Source of the DNA: Anseranas semipalmata
Taxonomy: Eukaryota > Chordata > Aves > Anseriformes > Anseranatidae
Direction: 5' to 3'
Assembly (NCBI GenBank): GCA_013399115.1
Contig: VXAA01000923.1
Coordinates: 1,001,334 to 1,065,333, forward strand
DNA: 64,000 bases
Part shown: piece after piece, positions 1 through 15,100 of the stretch
How positions within the stretch are numbered: position 1 is the stretch's first letter
Layout: each line of letters starts with the position of its first letter
Made by a program: the position numbers and the translations under genes
Notes under the pieces: model-generated
Told to the model about the DNA's origin: nothing
What the model saw: only the letters and a program-made list of their open reading frames with translations
Database searches by the model: none

Positions 1-3000
1 AAACTACCAAACACTATCATTAGTTCGTTCCATATTACAAAAATGGCCAGTAGTCCATTATAGGATTCTGTGTCATAAAGACACAATCTTTAACTGAATT
101 CAGACGAGAAGTGAAATACGTTTATCTTAATAGGAATCCCTCTTTCTACAATTGTAAATTACAGAATTATAATCAGCAAAGTCAGGAGGTGAGAGATAAA
201 AGAGAAGTTCGACATGCAGACAGGGTACTAAGAGGGTTCCTAAGAGAAAAGGGTAATATAATTAATAGAATAATTAGCCCAGCTCACTTTTCTAAACTAC
301 TTATTATTCTTACCCTAGTCTCACTACCAACTATCGGCTGCAAATTTTCACTCCACCCTCCAATGTTCTTATTCCCCAAAGTATGCACAACTTTTACCCA
401 TAACCTGACTTCTTCCTAGCTGCCAGAAAATCTTGTATTGTGGTTCTATTACCAACCTCTCCCCTTCCTCAAATGTAGCTCTGGCCAATACTAGCAAAAA
501 GAAAGGACCACTATCTTTGCCACCAACTGTTATCTTTGCAAGAAATAAAGGTAAATAAAATCTCACATGACTTACAGTGTTTCTACAAGCTATAAACAGA
601 AACTAACCATTCTAGTATCTACTGGAATACAGCAAAAAAAAATTGTTTAATTTAATCTCACTAAATTATATGGGTCACATGTCAATAAAATCCGTATTAA
701 AAAATCCTGAGTGTATTTTATGTAATAAAGTAATAGTATTTCCACAGATACACCGTACTAAAGGTAAGAGAAAATTAGAAGAATACGAGCACATTTCTCA
801 GAGAAAAACATTTGCAGCTATTTAGGTTGTAAACTAGCAAGAAATGAACAATCTTGTGGAAAAACTTTTTTTTTTTTAAACTCAAAACAAAGGCGTCTTT
901 TCATTTTTTCTTATGCATAATGTAAGAACAGCAAAAACCTGTCAGTTTTCTGCTATCTTCTCTGGGAAGCTTTCCTTGTCTCCAACATCTGTCTTTGGCT
1001 TTAATTATGTTGGATACAGCCTCTGAGGCTTGTAGTCCAGACAGATATTAAAGAAAAACACAAAAGATGTCATGCGGTAGTCAATTAAGCAGGTGGTTAA
1101 GATCTGATAACACCGTGTATTAATTCACATACATGAATATGTAAAAAAATAATTATAAGACAGATAAAAAATACCTTTTCAGATTTGCATATAGTTACTA
1201 AAGTGAAAAGAGATATTGCTGTGAAAGCATATACCTTTACAAGTATTACAATGTTAAATTATTACTTAGAGCAGTGAAAATTATCTCCTTTAATCTATAA
1301 AATGAACCATACAATTCATTTCTCAGTTCTAAGTAGATTGTAAGACCCTGGCCCTAGAGATGTTTATCATGTTTTGCCACAACTTTTTCAGTTGGTATTT
1401 CCATATCAGTGAAGCACATACATAACTTAAATGGTTAGTGTAATCCAGTCATCACCCCAAGAGGCTCCACTGACAGAAAACAGTACATTACAGGCAGATT
1501 TGGGGACTTAAAAAAACAAGCGATAAAATGTCACTGAAGTAATTCCATTTCTGAAGCTGATGTACACCCAATAAATATTTGTGTTGTCTGAGAAGAAGAT
1601 TTCAAATCAAACAAAGCTTCATATTGTGTAGGTTAAATCAAGTGGATATATGCAAACCTCTGGCAAAAAAAAAATCAATAGAGCACAGATCAGACCTGAT
1701 TGGAGAGGAAAGCTATACAATTAAAGAATACTTTATAGTTCAAGCTCACACTGCATATTAATACCATAGCAACAGATTTTGCAATATCTCTTTGTTCTCA
1801 CAGATTTGTATTAAAGATTTGCTATTAAGCTGTGGTATGTTAAGTCTGTAAGCAAAATAGGTGAACTAATTATAAAGTTTATTTTATAATCCAAATCAGT
1901 GCAACTTGTGCCTAACAGCTTTTATCTTACTTTACTTATTTACATCATTGAAAATATAGTACTTGCCTCCCCCCTTAAGGACATTGGCAATTAACTAGTG
2001 CCTAGCACAGCAGTTCTAAAAGAGCTGCATAAGGAATAAGTACTTAGAATGACATAGCACAACCAAAGCCTGAATTTTTTTTTTACCCACTTAATTATTT
2101 CCTTCAGTCTCACCTTCTCACAACAAAAATACCTTTCTTTCTTCCCCCCCTTTTTTTTTTAAAGCATTCCACCGTTTTTATTAAAAAGAACCAGGCTAGT
2201 ACATCACACTACTTAGGGCAAATGCTACTTTTTAATAGGACCTTATTCACTCAGAACAATATATTGCATTGTTTCTTCATTTTTCATTAAAGAATTTCTC
2301 AAAAATTTAGGGAAAATATTCCTGTGGAAGTGTTCATTTTAACCTCAAATACAATTTTCAGGCAAGTGGTCTGTGATGTGAAAATGTTTTTACTGCCACA
2401 GGACAGCCAGAACAACACTGAATGCTGATTGTTCATTAGTGTTTAATAGTCTGCTCGCTTAACTAATTAGCAAGATTATGAAGTTGGTGCTCAGCCTACA
2501 AGTTTTTTTTAATGGGAAATTAAACAGCATCATTTAGAATGTAAAAAGGCATTTACCAAACTGTTTTGCAATGTGGCTCTGTTCCCAAGGAAATGCTATC
2601 ATTCTTGCCACATCCTTAAGCAGCCCTACTTCCAAGCCGACTCCGCTGTTCGCATTACCTTCCCAGTCTGTCAGACACTTCACCTCACCGTTTTCAAATC
2701 CAGTCATAGCTTAAGAACCACTAAACGATGGAGTTCAGTGCATATACGTGCATGTCCTATTGATCTGCTGCTCCTAAAAACTGCATCCCCATTTTTATCC
2801 TTGCCATTCCTTTTCTAGAATACTCCAGAATTCAGAAAATGGTAATTTAAAACCTATTCAGAATGTCCTTTCTCCTAAAATAAGACAGTGACTACAGAAT
2901 AAAAAGGGTTGTCAGTGTCACCATTAGATCCACAGCATTAGCAGCACCTTCCTGCTAGGTAAGGCAAAACCATCCTCTGCTGGATTGTAGAGCAATACAA

Positions 3001-3115
3001 GATGCTCCTTTTCTTAACAGTTGCATACAGTACCTTCTCCCAAGTGAGGCAAAAAAAATTCCAATAATGAGCAATCTGAAACCATGGTGAGAAGTACTCA
3101 AAAACCAAAATTCAC
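1..3115 (-). other. PPHLN1 intron, no exon seen
   Basis: AT-rich sequence downstream of the last visible PPHLN1 exon. I looked on the minus strand for the expected C-terminal periphilin exons and saw none. Open frames here are short and unrelated to any family I know. There are T-runs near 860 and 2140. Confidence 0.7.
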
Positions 3116-3198
3116 CTTTGATGACGGTACTGCTGTGGAACCTGAAGGTGATGCATCTCTTGAGGTTTTCAGTGACTGAACTGAAGTCCTCTCTTTAC
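3116..3198 (-). CDS. PPHLN1: PPHLN1 coding exon (residues 195-222), last visible
   Basis: The acceptor ATTATAG precedes GTAAAGAG; the donor is TCAAAG before GTGAAT. It encodes KERTSVQSLKTSRDASPSGS then TAVPSSK in 83 nt (2 + 27 codons). The KER...VQSLKTSRD block is a clear periphilin landmark. The following exon, expected to begin the helical C-terminal part, is outside the window. Confidence 0.88.
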
Positions 3199-6100
3199 CT
3201 ATAATTAAAGAAAAAATTAAGAACTGCAAAATTATATTAAATACATATGCTGCAAATTTATTGGCTTTAATAATTAATTGGCAGAAAAACTGCACTGAAA
3301 TTTGCTCAACTCAGACACAAAATCTACACCCTCCACTATCTGATAAATCCTGCTAACACTTTCTTCTCTTTACAAAGAGAGAAGAGATATAGTTATTATA
3401 CTTGGCATATTTAGGAAAACCTTGTTACTCAATATCTAACTGAAGAGCATATCAATATGATTTGGCAAGATGATGTGGTTTTACTTTTTAACGTTCCTGT
3501 TTAATACTAACAGGTGACGTGAAGAATTCCTATCTTTTTATCATATTAGCCACCAATCAATCACTCCAGGAAACCAGGCAGTGTGGGACTTGGTTTAGCA
3601 GGCCACAGTATGTTGGAAAGCTCTGCAGTGGGAAACAGTCCTATATTGTATGAACCACAGGCCAAATTCTCTTTGTATTATCAGAGGTTTTCTTGTAAGT
3701 GTTCAAACCAGCAAAATGCCAATTCAAATTTACTGTGCTAATCACAGTCTGTGCACAGCCTTGCCACAGATGGGTTATAGGCAGCCCGCAGCAGTAGAAC
3801 TGGTTGCAGTGTAGACTACTAGTTTTCAGCCTGTGGTCCACGGATTACATCTAAGGGATCTGCAAAAGGTAAACAGGAAAAACAAGTCTGGCGTCAGTAG
3901 GCCTACATTTACTAAACTACTCACATTCACCGGAAATTGCTCGACTGTTCACAAATGGAAAATAATACAGACTTATCTTGGCTTCAATTAAATTTGTATC
4001 AATTCAATTAAGAAAGGGATGATTAAAAACAAGTTTATCAAGCACTTAAGAAAATTTGGATATAAATTATTTTAGGAGAAATATTTAGAAGAATCAAAAA
4101 TCAATGAGTGCAAGCAATAAAAAGCAATAAAACATGACATCTCACTCCTAACAGCTGAGCTATTTTCTTTTTTCAGTCAATGCTATAAAATAAGACTGCA
4201 TAGTATTGTGTATTTTGAAATACCTCTACCTACAAAAAAATGTAACAAAAAGTCTATGCAAAATGCATACTTTTCACAATAGGAAATGTTTAAGAAAGAT
4301 TTGAAAAGTTGGCCTTCCACTCTTTCCCCACATTTTCATACCATCTGTGTAGAGTAGACAACACAAAGCAAAGATCAAACTGCTCATCTCTGCACATTGT
4401 TAGAGGCAAGTGAGTTACTACTATGATGCTGAAGACCTACTAATCCATGCAAAAATCTTCACAGCTACTGATAGGTCTTTCAAAAACAATACTGAAAATA
4501 GCTGGGGAAATGACTTTGACAAAGTAAATGTTTCAAATTGCACTTTATTCCTTGATTTGAAAATTATGCTAAATGGAAAACATTTAAAAACATAGCAAGC
4601 AGCCATATTTAAGGATTTCTAGTGGCCATAAAACAGAAGATGAACTATGAATTACCTTTAACTATGAAAGATCTTTAACAATGAAAAGAACACCAAAAGG
4701 AAAGCTGTGAAAAATTAAAAGATCCTATAAATACAATGCATCTGACAAAAACAAAAAAAATGAGGATAGAAATAATCATGTCTTTAATCTGTCACACTCC
4801 CCAAAGCACAGAATGTCTCCCTGACATCACCAAGTAACACAGAAGTTTTGCTCCTGTCATACCTGCTTTTCAGCCTCATGATGAGCCACCTCCTTTAAAA
4901 AAAAAATGCACAAACTATGTCAGCTCTGCCTTCTACATACCTCTTTCATCACACTGGATTCTTTAAACATTATCTGAATTGAGTAGATCATATGTTTGTG
5001 CTGAATGGATGGAATTAGTTGAAAGAGGTGGCAGAAATTTAGTCAAAATTAGGAAGAGAGAGAAACCGCTGTTTAATTGAGACATCAGGACGCCCCTTAT
5101 TCTGAATGTGTGACTATTCTGAACCCAGAAGCCACAGCTGTGCAATTGAATATGACACCTTCTAGAGTACTGCTACTTGCATTCTAGCATCTCCTTGGCA
5201 CACCACTCTGTAGTCCCCTTACCGAACTGGCCTGACCAAGGAATATCACCCTACTTCCTACATGCTCACCCAACACAGCTGGATTGAAAAGGCTCTTCCC
5301 GTGAGCCCTTTCTGTCCCTCTACTCCAAGCTTCCGTATTTCCCCAGTTCTGTTTGTTGAAATCTTGTATTTGTCCTAATTTTTGAAGGGCTGGAGAGCAT
5401 GAGATATTCCTTCTGCGATGGAAGTCATCAGGCCAAACTGATTCAGATAGCATGATTTTAAACAGTATTACAATATTTAAAGTATTAAGAGTTCAGCATG
5501 AAAGAGTACACACTTCACACATTGAAAAATCCATTTAAGGACAGACTAAAATGGACTGCTAACATATATGACATATGTCGCATTTTATTTTCCTTTTTAA
5601 ATATGTAATACATGAGCTTACCTAAGACAAATCATATTCAAAAAGTATTCTGAAAGTTTTATTTAAACCATCTATACCTTGCATATAGACCATTTTAATT
5701 CAGTCATCTGCAGGAACAGTTTAAGAGTACTATTTTCTGGGGAACAAGCAGTTATAAAGAAAAAGTCCAATGTACAAGCCATCTGGTCTCTTCATATTGA
5801 TTAAAAAATGGAGAAAGGCGTTTAACCATGGAATTGAAAATAAATCCCCAAAGCCACAGACCTAAATATAACCATCTCTCTTGACTGGCATCTTTTCTGT
5901 TTTCTGAAGATGTCTGCTTCCACTTCGCCACTTCCACTACTGTTTGAGTAATTCTGCCAATACATTACAAATGTGATAGAAGTCAGCTCAAAACTGTAGG
6001 AAATCCCATAAATATTCCAAAGATTTATGTTTTTTCCAAACATTTTTTTTTCCTGTCACTCCTGGTAATTATGATCTGTACATATACAACACTCCTGCAA

Positions 6101-9100
6101 ATATAGTTGAGTATCATATTCTTCTCTTCCTCTCCTACATTTACAGGAATTTACATTCACTGAGTATTGCTACTAAATGTTAAAATAATTGCAAAGATCA
6201 GCTAGAAAGGTGATTTGTATTCTACCACTGAGTGAAATTATTCCTCAACATGTAAACAATGTGCACTGAATTCCACAAGAACCTTTTTGGCAAGAGGTGC
6301 TACGTAATGGTCTAGCGTGCCACACATCAGTTAAAAAAAGTCTAATTAAAAAATACTGCCAGAATGAACAGTAGGTTTGTATAGTTCACTAGGAAAACAT
6401 TTGCGGAAAGGAAAATCAAATCTGATTAATTTACATAAGCTGTACAAACAGCAGTAGCTAAGATTGTAGCATACTGAGAAAAGCAGTTTTGCTTCTTTCT
6501 GCAAATTATTTTAAAATATTTCAGGTTTTCATGTTTAAAACAGATGATTCATTGGATTTCTTTGAAAGATTAACAGCTGAGCTTTTAAAAACCAGGATAT
6601 ATACCATTTGTTCTTGACTCTACTTTTCTTTGAGGAAAGCAAGATTTGAGAGAATCTGGCAATGAGATGAAATTGCTAAAAAAAACAGCAAAGCCCTAAT
6701 AACACAGTTCTAAGAACATTTTCAGAAAATGTAACAAGTAGCAGCATGCACCTTAATTTCTCCAAATTTTTTAATCCCCTTTTTCCCCTGGTTGCAGGAA
6801 TAAAAGCCTTCATCTGCTACAGGTGACAGCTGAGTTTCTTCTAAGAGAATCCAGTGAGGCACTTAAGAAGTAACAGAAGCAGTTGATGCTAAAAGGAAAA
6901 TAACATACTATACTGGGAAAAACCGTGCAACAGAGTTCTGCAGTCAGTCTAGAGGTGCTATTGAAATAACACCTACACTCTCCCACATGAAATACATAGG
7001 GGAACTGTGAAACAGCCAAAGAGCAGACAACATGTAATTGGTACAGTGTCTAGTTTTCTCATTGTAAAAGAGCATAAGTAAAGAGAAAGGTCTTATAATG
7101 AGTTGCAGTTTCACCTCACTAACCAGTTCTCGTCATTAATCCAGCATTACCTTGCGGAGAAGAAATATTTCTTTTATGTAAAGATGACATACTTCTGCTA
7201 TGCTGGGACTGGTGAAAAGGATAGGCTTTGCTTCTTTCAGGAGAGTAGCTCCTGCTGCTGACACTGGAGCCAGATCTGCTGTGCGGAGAATCCCTTCGGC
7301 TCACTGGCGATTCCCTGAAGAAAGGAGAGTCCCTCTTATGAGGGGATCGCTCTCTCATATAATGAGAAGGATAGAAGCTTTTTCTTCTGAAGCTGTCTCT
7401 GATGTCCCTTTGAAGACAACAGAAAAATAAAAGTTACTTGGTTATCCTTCCACTGTTTGTACCACAGTACTAGATAATACAATGGCAACATTTGGTGTCT
7501 GATAAATACAAATAGGTTAGCTGTCATCTGCAGCATAAGTCTGAAACCTGCAGTATTATCTAATGAATGAAAAACAAGCAGAAAAATGGAAAAAAAATGT
7601 ATTTTTTTTTTCAGATTTCATTCAACAACTTCATAGCTAGAAGCTAACTTCACTTCTGTTACTTGATAACTCAACTAAAATATAAGAAAACGAGACATTC
7701 AAGAAATTGAGACTCTCACATTTTATTTTCTTCAGATTCACTGGAAACAAAGTCTTACTATCACAATAGATGAAATGCATACCCAAATATTGCTCACGCT
7801 ATTTGGCTGCTTTTCCATTCTATTTTTCTCTTACTTTTATTTTCATGGAACCAGCTCCCTCATTTGATTTCACACACCTTGCTATGGGAAACACTGAGGG
7901 ATTTCAGTTTATCTCCAGCAAGTACAAAGAAGACTGCAGAATATCTCACCTCATGCTTATGTACCCACCCAAGTTCAAGCCCTGAATGAAAAATATATAT
8001 TAATTTATACCTATTAGAAGTCTGTCTTTTGGAATACAAAATATTTACTTCAAACACTCCCGTAAAATGCCACATACACACTCAATATTACATGAAACCA
8101 ATCTGATTTGAAAGTATAATACAGTAAACACCAAAACTTCCTACTAAATTTAATGCATTTTAACTCCAGACCATAACCAAAACACACTGGTTACCTGCAA
8201 ATTATGTTGATATATGTATATATGTAAAGGTACAAAAAAAAACTATCAAATTGAACTTTTCCTACAGAATCTCAAATTTAAACATGCAAGCAAATATCTA
8301 CTGAATCTAGACCTGCGACATCTGCCTCTGTCAGAAGACACCTTGTGAAGAGAATCAAGTACTTCTCAGCTCCTCTGGCAATCAAAGCATTGCCAAGTGA
8401 AAAATAAAGACTTCAAAGCATTTAGAGTAAGCCAGAATGTACCTTTTTCACTGCTTCTCTCTCCTATTTCTCATCACGGTCCAATACTTTCAATAAGTGA
8501 ATGTCTCACAAAGACTAGCAAAGATCTGGTGGTCTCATTTAGCACAATGTAGCTACAGCTAATTTTATGTTGGTGGAGAAAAAGAAAAAAGCCCTCTAGT
8601 GTACAATTCCTGTAGCATGTTACAGACACTACAGACATTTGTGGTGGCTAACAAAGGACTTCAGTGTGCCGAAGGTGTTTTGGACTACTGAAACTACACA
8701 GGTAGCACCACAGTAATACAAAACCTTAGGGCCACTTACACTAATGTGTTTTATACAGTACTGATTTACTTTTTGCATGGGAAGCACATCTACATGACTG
8801 GTTCTTCTTCAGAGCACAAAAATCCCACAAGCAACATTGAGGTTATTTTGCAACAGACAAATCATCGTGGGAGGAGATAGAAGGGGAAAAGATGCATTCA
8901 CATAGCCAGTAAAAATACAGACAATCCTTCAGCTTATTTTTCAAATTCTAGATGGAATATAGTATCAGGAAGATAAAATGCATCCATATTTTGAAAATTT
9001 TTATATTAAACTGAACCATGAACAAATAAATAGCCGTCACACAGTCTGGTTTTCAATAAAACACTAGTGAAGCAAAGCCAGGTTTTACAGTTAAATAATT

Positions 9101-12100
9101 ATTTCACTGTGAACAGGACGTAGGCTTTTCATAGCTACCTTATCTAGCATACTTTACAGGTCTACACACCAAAACTTACACAAGACAATGTTACAAAGAT
9201 CTGTATCTAACAGGTGTGCTAAAAATCAATTTCCATTTCCTTTCTGAACATTTCTTCTGTTTATTATGGTACTTCCTTCTCCCAAGCAGGCCACCAAAAG
9301 AAACAATTAAGAATTGTTAAATAGTACTCTATTTAATAGTCTCTACAGAGTAGCCATTGCATGGATATTTACATCAGTGAATGAATCACAGAAGCATAAT
9401 CCTGCTTTCTTCAAAGGCCTAAGAGCAACATGAGCACCTTTTGGCACTGCTCTTTAGGCAATGTGTAGAATAACCAGAGACTTTCCAGAAGGAAATAACT
9501 GAAATGATCAGAGACTGAAATAACACGTTTAATGAATAAACACTCAAAACCTTTTGTCTTAAATTTAGGAAAAAGAAATCTAAAGTCAGATGAGTTCTCA
9601 ATCCTATGAGATGTAGCTGAAAATAGGAGACCCACGCGTCATCTACATTAAATGTATGAACGGTTCAAGTACCAATACACCTAAACTGGAGGAAGGAGAA
9701 AAAAAAAAATCAGACTTCAAGAATACTAGAAAGACTAGCTCAGCACTGAAGCAGTTTGTCTCGGGAAGTCACCATAAATATTTGATCAATACGTTCTTAA
9801 TGAATAATAATAAAAAATATTTATCAGGAATGGTTTAGGTACAGCACACTTTCTCTTCAGTTCCCCTCTAATGCTCTCTCTCGGATTTGAACAAAATGAT
9901 ACTGCATTGACTGTATCATCATTTTCATTGACTTTAAACATGCACAGAGCATAACAAATCATGTCAGCTTTTAGAGATGCAGTGCAGAACAAAGAGGAAT
10001 TAATCTTAAAAAAACGTAGCTCAGAGTTAAGTACACAACTTTACAAAATGCTACAGTGGCCAGCAGTCAACAGAAGGCAACTAAAATGTTTTTCTAAATG
10101 TGTAATTGCACAATACGAGAAAAGTTCTATTAGGCAAATTCTGAGATTTTAAATGTTATTTGTTGCATTTGAATGTTTCTGTAACATACAGAGTCTTTGA
10201 CTTTATTTATTTTTAAAGCTGAAGCTTTCTGGCAGACTGGTACACTTTTATGCCCAAAGCACGTTTTTATGAGCAAGTTATTAAACGCTAGTATATAGAG
10301 AAGTTTATTATGGAAATGTTTACAGAGCCCTAGCTATTGCACACATATAACACTAATATGCACATAAGAATTTACAAAATATCATTGAAGCACACTTTTA
10401 AACAGGAAAACATTTAAAAACCTCATTCTACAGTAATATTATGCACAAAAAAAAGCAGAACTTTTATTTATCTATGTTTTCATTTCATCACCCTATGTTA
10501 ATTCTTCACTGGACCCAATCCCATACCTGAATACTCAAGCCATTAACTATATTAAAGCTGTTTTGGACAGCATAGCAACAGCACAGCATTTCTGATGTTT
10601 TCCATTAATGTAACAAACCACACTGAACAGAACAAAATAAGCATTGTTTGGGGTTTTTTTTTTCTTAAAGACTTAAACTAACATACACCTGCAATTTGGT
10701 AATGAAGGCCCCAATTCAGCAAAGCAGTTAAGCACATGCTTCAGATTCCAACACATACTCAAAAGGTTTATTGAGCAGGGACAATATTTAATAGAGATTC
10801 AAAATTTTTGCTCAGCTCTAACTTTAAAATAGAACTACTCCCTTTTATAACAAATACAGATTAATCCCTTTTATATAGGATCCCTTTTATCTCTACACTT
10901 TGTATTTACATCTCACACCTAGTCCTGAAAGCACAAGTCAGTTCTCTCAGCAGTACTGCAGTAAGAACTATTAGCATTTTAAGCTCCAGGAAACTTGACC
11001 GCTAAATTCACACTTAAGCTGGTAATCTTGGATGAGCTCCTGAAATTTTATAAGTAAACAGCCATACCCTTATATACCATCCACTAAGGGCAGCTGAGGG
11101 AAGAGCATAGGTCTGAGAGTTATTTCAGTTAACCGTCAGATCCAATTTTCTGAAGGAAAAAAAAAAAACAAAACCCAAACCAAATACAGAACAGGCAAAG
11201 GCGTGGCTTTTCGGTGAGGAGACCAAGGGAGCACAGCAGAGGGGAGCTTTTCAGTTGCCAAAGGGTAAGGGAGACCATCTTTCCTAAGCTACCACTACCA
11301 CAGTGAGTTCCTCTGGGCTTATCCCCCTCAGCCGCTTTAAGCCCAGCAAACAACTCAGTGTTGTGGGACACTGAGGGCTACAGGAAGCCCTCAGCGTGGT
11401 ACAGATTAAGCTATGTGAAATAAAGACTAACACGAACTGGTGTGTCAATATTATAATTTAGGAGAACATAAAGGCAAAATTCAATCGCTAACTAGATGTG
11501 AAATGCCTGGACTGGAGGTCTAATTGCATATGTGAAAGCACATCACATATGTGCAAATAAGGGAAAAAGGTGCACAATCACAAAAGAAAATATATGAGGA
11601 GAGAGTAATAATCAATAGGAAAAAGGACGACAACAGATACAGATCCGATTCAATGTTTGTAAGAAAATCTTAGCTTGCTCTCATTGAATTCGCGCCGCTA
11701 GGCAACTGTGTACAGTACTTCATGCCTACTGTTCTCTTTCAAAGTACAAAGTTCAGACTTCTAGATCCCAATACAGACATTTATCTTTTTAACTAAAGCA
11801 TTAATCAATGTGCAACGTGGTCCAGCCCCAGAGGACACCTCTCACACTTTTGACATTGCACTGAAGAGACGGGCAACTCAACAGCACATCGCGGTGCAGC
11901 AGACACCACGGGTTCTTTCAGTAACTCACAGGTGAATGTGGTCTACCATCTAGAAAAAAGTCAGCTGAAAAGTTTCTGTGACCCATCCGAGAAAGATTAT
12001 TGTTATTGTCAAAGGGGTTAAATATTCCATTTATAGGCTTAGGCTCAATTACTAACCTTGACTAAAAGTAACTCACATAATTTTATAAGTAAATTGAGGA

Positions 12101-15100
12101 AACAATATACATCTCTTAAGACCTGGACGTATGTGCAAAAAGATAAAACAGACAGAACTTGAAGCCTGCTTAACTATACACTTTCTCTGTCTCAAAATAC
12201 ACTGTGGGGAAAGGGAGAGAGAAACAAAAAACCTTCTTGTCTTCCTTGTCAGGGGCTAACAGAGCTACCAACATGATTCAGCTGACATGGAAAACATTTA
12301 ATAAAGTATACTACATCCCAGACCTCTAAATTTCTCAAAATTTGCTGTATATTAAACAGCCAAAAAGCAAACATGAAGAGTCAAGAACACCTCTACTTCT
12401 AACATTTTCAAAGTAAATTTAGGTGGTAGAAGATTCCAGCTACCATCCTCTCTCCCAGAACTCATTCCCCTTCTTTCCTAAGTATGCAGTATACGTTTGT
12501 GGAACAAAGCAACAATTTACTTTAGCTCTGCTTCAGAGACTTACTATAATCCCTTCTTTTTGTCTAAAGATCTTTATGCTGATTTATCATAACTTAAAAC
12601 AATAAATTACACTATTGTAGATATAAGTAATTGCATCTGGCTCTGTCAGCCTTCATTTGAACATCTGAAACAATGACAGATTTCTTATGACAACTGGTTT
12701 TGAACATTATGGCTGAGCAAATAACTGCAGTCCTTGCAAATGATATTTGTATTTGCTTTATATGAAATTAACATAATTTGGTTCGGTAAATATAATCTTA
12801 TTAACAGCTTTTCACATTAACGTACAAGGAAACAGGTATTGCAGGACAGTGATAAATCTCATGAAGAGGATAGCTAGACATAAAAAAAAAAAGTATACGA
12901 AAAATTTAAAAATATATAAATGCTCCATGATTTTTATGCTGCATGCAGCACTGGGGAAGTCATCATAGGCAAACACCAAAACTCCACACTGATGGCACTT
13001 GTCCACCTTACTAAATCTGAGATCTACTAAACTCATTCCCCCCCCACCCCCAGATATCATGACAGATGAGGGGAAAAAAAATTAAGACAACTTGAGTATT
13101 ACAGTACCATTAGGGAGAAGTGTCTATGTCCATTAATTGAAGAGTCAAGCTATGCACTTCAACGGAAGCTGGAAGTCAGATTACTCCTCTCTTTATCCTT
13201 AGCAAACAGTATCCTCTTTTCTACTGTCATCAATGATGTAATTTGTTAAACTTGCTAGAAGATAAGCCCACACAATAAAAGTACATTTAAACTCAGACTC
13301 TATAGACTTTCTATAGACTAATTGTCAAGCATACAGATTGGGACAAAGGAACAAGAAAGAAACAGAGTCCATATAAACATAGGTTTAATTTCCAAAGAAT
13401 TAACAGCAAACAGATTTATACAACTGTATGCAGAATAAAGACAGAAATATAATGTAAATTAGACAAATTAAGATCAAATCAGACAAAATAACTACATTCA
13501 AATGCATGCAATCTTGGCTTCTCTTTTCAAAAGTGACAGCTTAATAAGTCCCTGTAATTTCTCTATAATAGAAAATAAATCATAGATCTAAAGTTCCAGA
13601 GCACATATTTGCTTAAAGTGATGGACCAACTTTCAATTTCTATTAACAGCTACAGCAATTTTTTCAGCACAGAATATAATTGATAAAATATTTACTAACA
13701 GACACTACTGTTGGGCCAGATTTCATTCTCTTGACTTTATGAGCAGCATATCATCCCAGTACAGTCACGCAGTTCAGATAACAATCTTAATGAATAAACT
13801 TCTCAGTATAGTAGCAACTGAATCAATTCCTAATCAGACTTAATTCAAAATTGAAACCACTCAAATCTTATATCTCAATATATAAGCTTTAAGTTGGAAA
13901 AGAGACAGGAAGCAAGATATGGTATCTTCACATACTCTACCCAGATACCATAACAGACCAGAGAAACTGGTTATCGTTATCCCTTCTAGAGGATGTTCTA
14001 ATGGGACAGACCTTGCTAAATCAGCGTTCAGACATCTCACTGTCATTTTACCTCAGGCACCAAGACCAGAACATGGGAAAGAACTTTAAAAAGTTTCTCT
14101 GTGGTACCAAAGAGTGTGGGGCTGATGGGGTGGGAGCTGGAAAAACTTCCCAAGTACTACAAAAAGCGAGCACAAAGGTATTGAGAACAAGTATTTGAGG
14201 ATAGTAACATACTATGAAACACAAGTAAGCAGCTCTATGGAAGTTTTTAAATAAGTTCATTGTTTGATTAAAGATCTTCCAAACCAGTGTGAGAAATGAC
14301 ATGAGACTTTGGAGAAAAGTAAGTGCTTTTTATAGTCATGCAATTTTATATTGCCAAGTTCCTACTTCTAGAAAGAACAGCATGTAATAGAAATGCCAAC
14401 ACACTTCACAGTCAGCACTTGCCATGTTATAAGCAGTGCAATGTAGGCAAACATTTGTCTAACCTCAAAGAAAGAAGGAAATATTTCTGCACAATATTTT
14501 TGTGGGCAGAAATGACTTATGTGACTATTATTCTTTTTCCCAAGCACTATCTTTAAAATTCTTAAATACAAGAACCCAGAAACAATGAAATACCTGCTAA
14601 ATGAGCTCTTACAACTTTTCATCAGTGTGCTGCAGAATGCCATTAGTTCATCGATACTTAAGAGAAAGGAACAAATAGTGTCCTGTACTAGTATACACTG
14701 ATTCAATCAACCCTTGTGGTCAACCTTCTGGCACAGTCAATAAAAAGCTGCAAAAGGAAAGAGCAAAGTTGTGGAACAGGTTTGTAAGCAGCAATTCCTT
14801 ATGTCAGTAACACTGATACACAATACCTTTATTATATTTAGGGGTTTTTTTTCTTTCCAAATTCCTTAATGAGATCTATAAATCAGAAAAAACACTCAAC
14901 TTTTCTCTACATCAGAAAAATGGTCCCCAAATTTCTATGGTTTTAGTCTTAAATTGAAGTGAGATTTGGAGCAGTTAGGTCAATTTGGTTTGATTTGCTT
15001 ATGTCCCAAAGTTTTGCAATAATGGTATGGATTTCTGCATAGCAAATTTAAATAAAAGTTTGCAAACTGCCTTTACTTTCAGATTTCTGAAGATAAAAGA

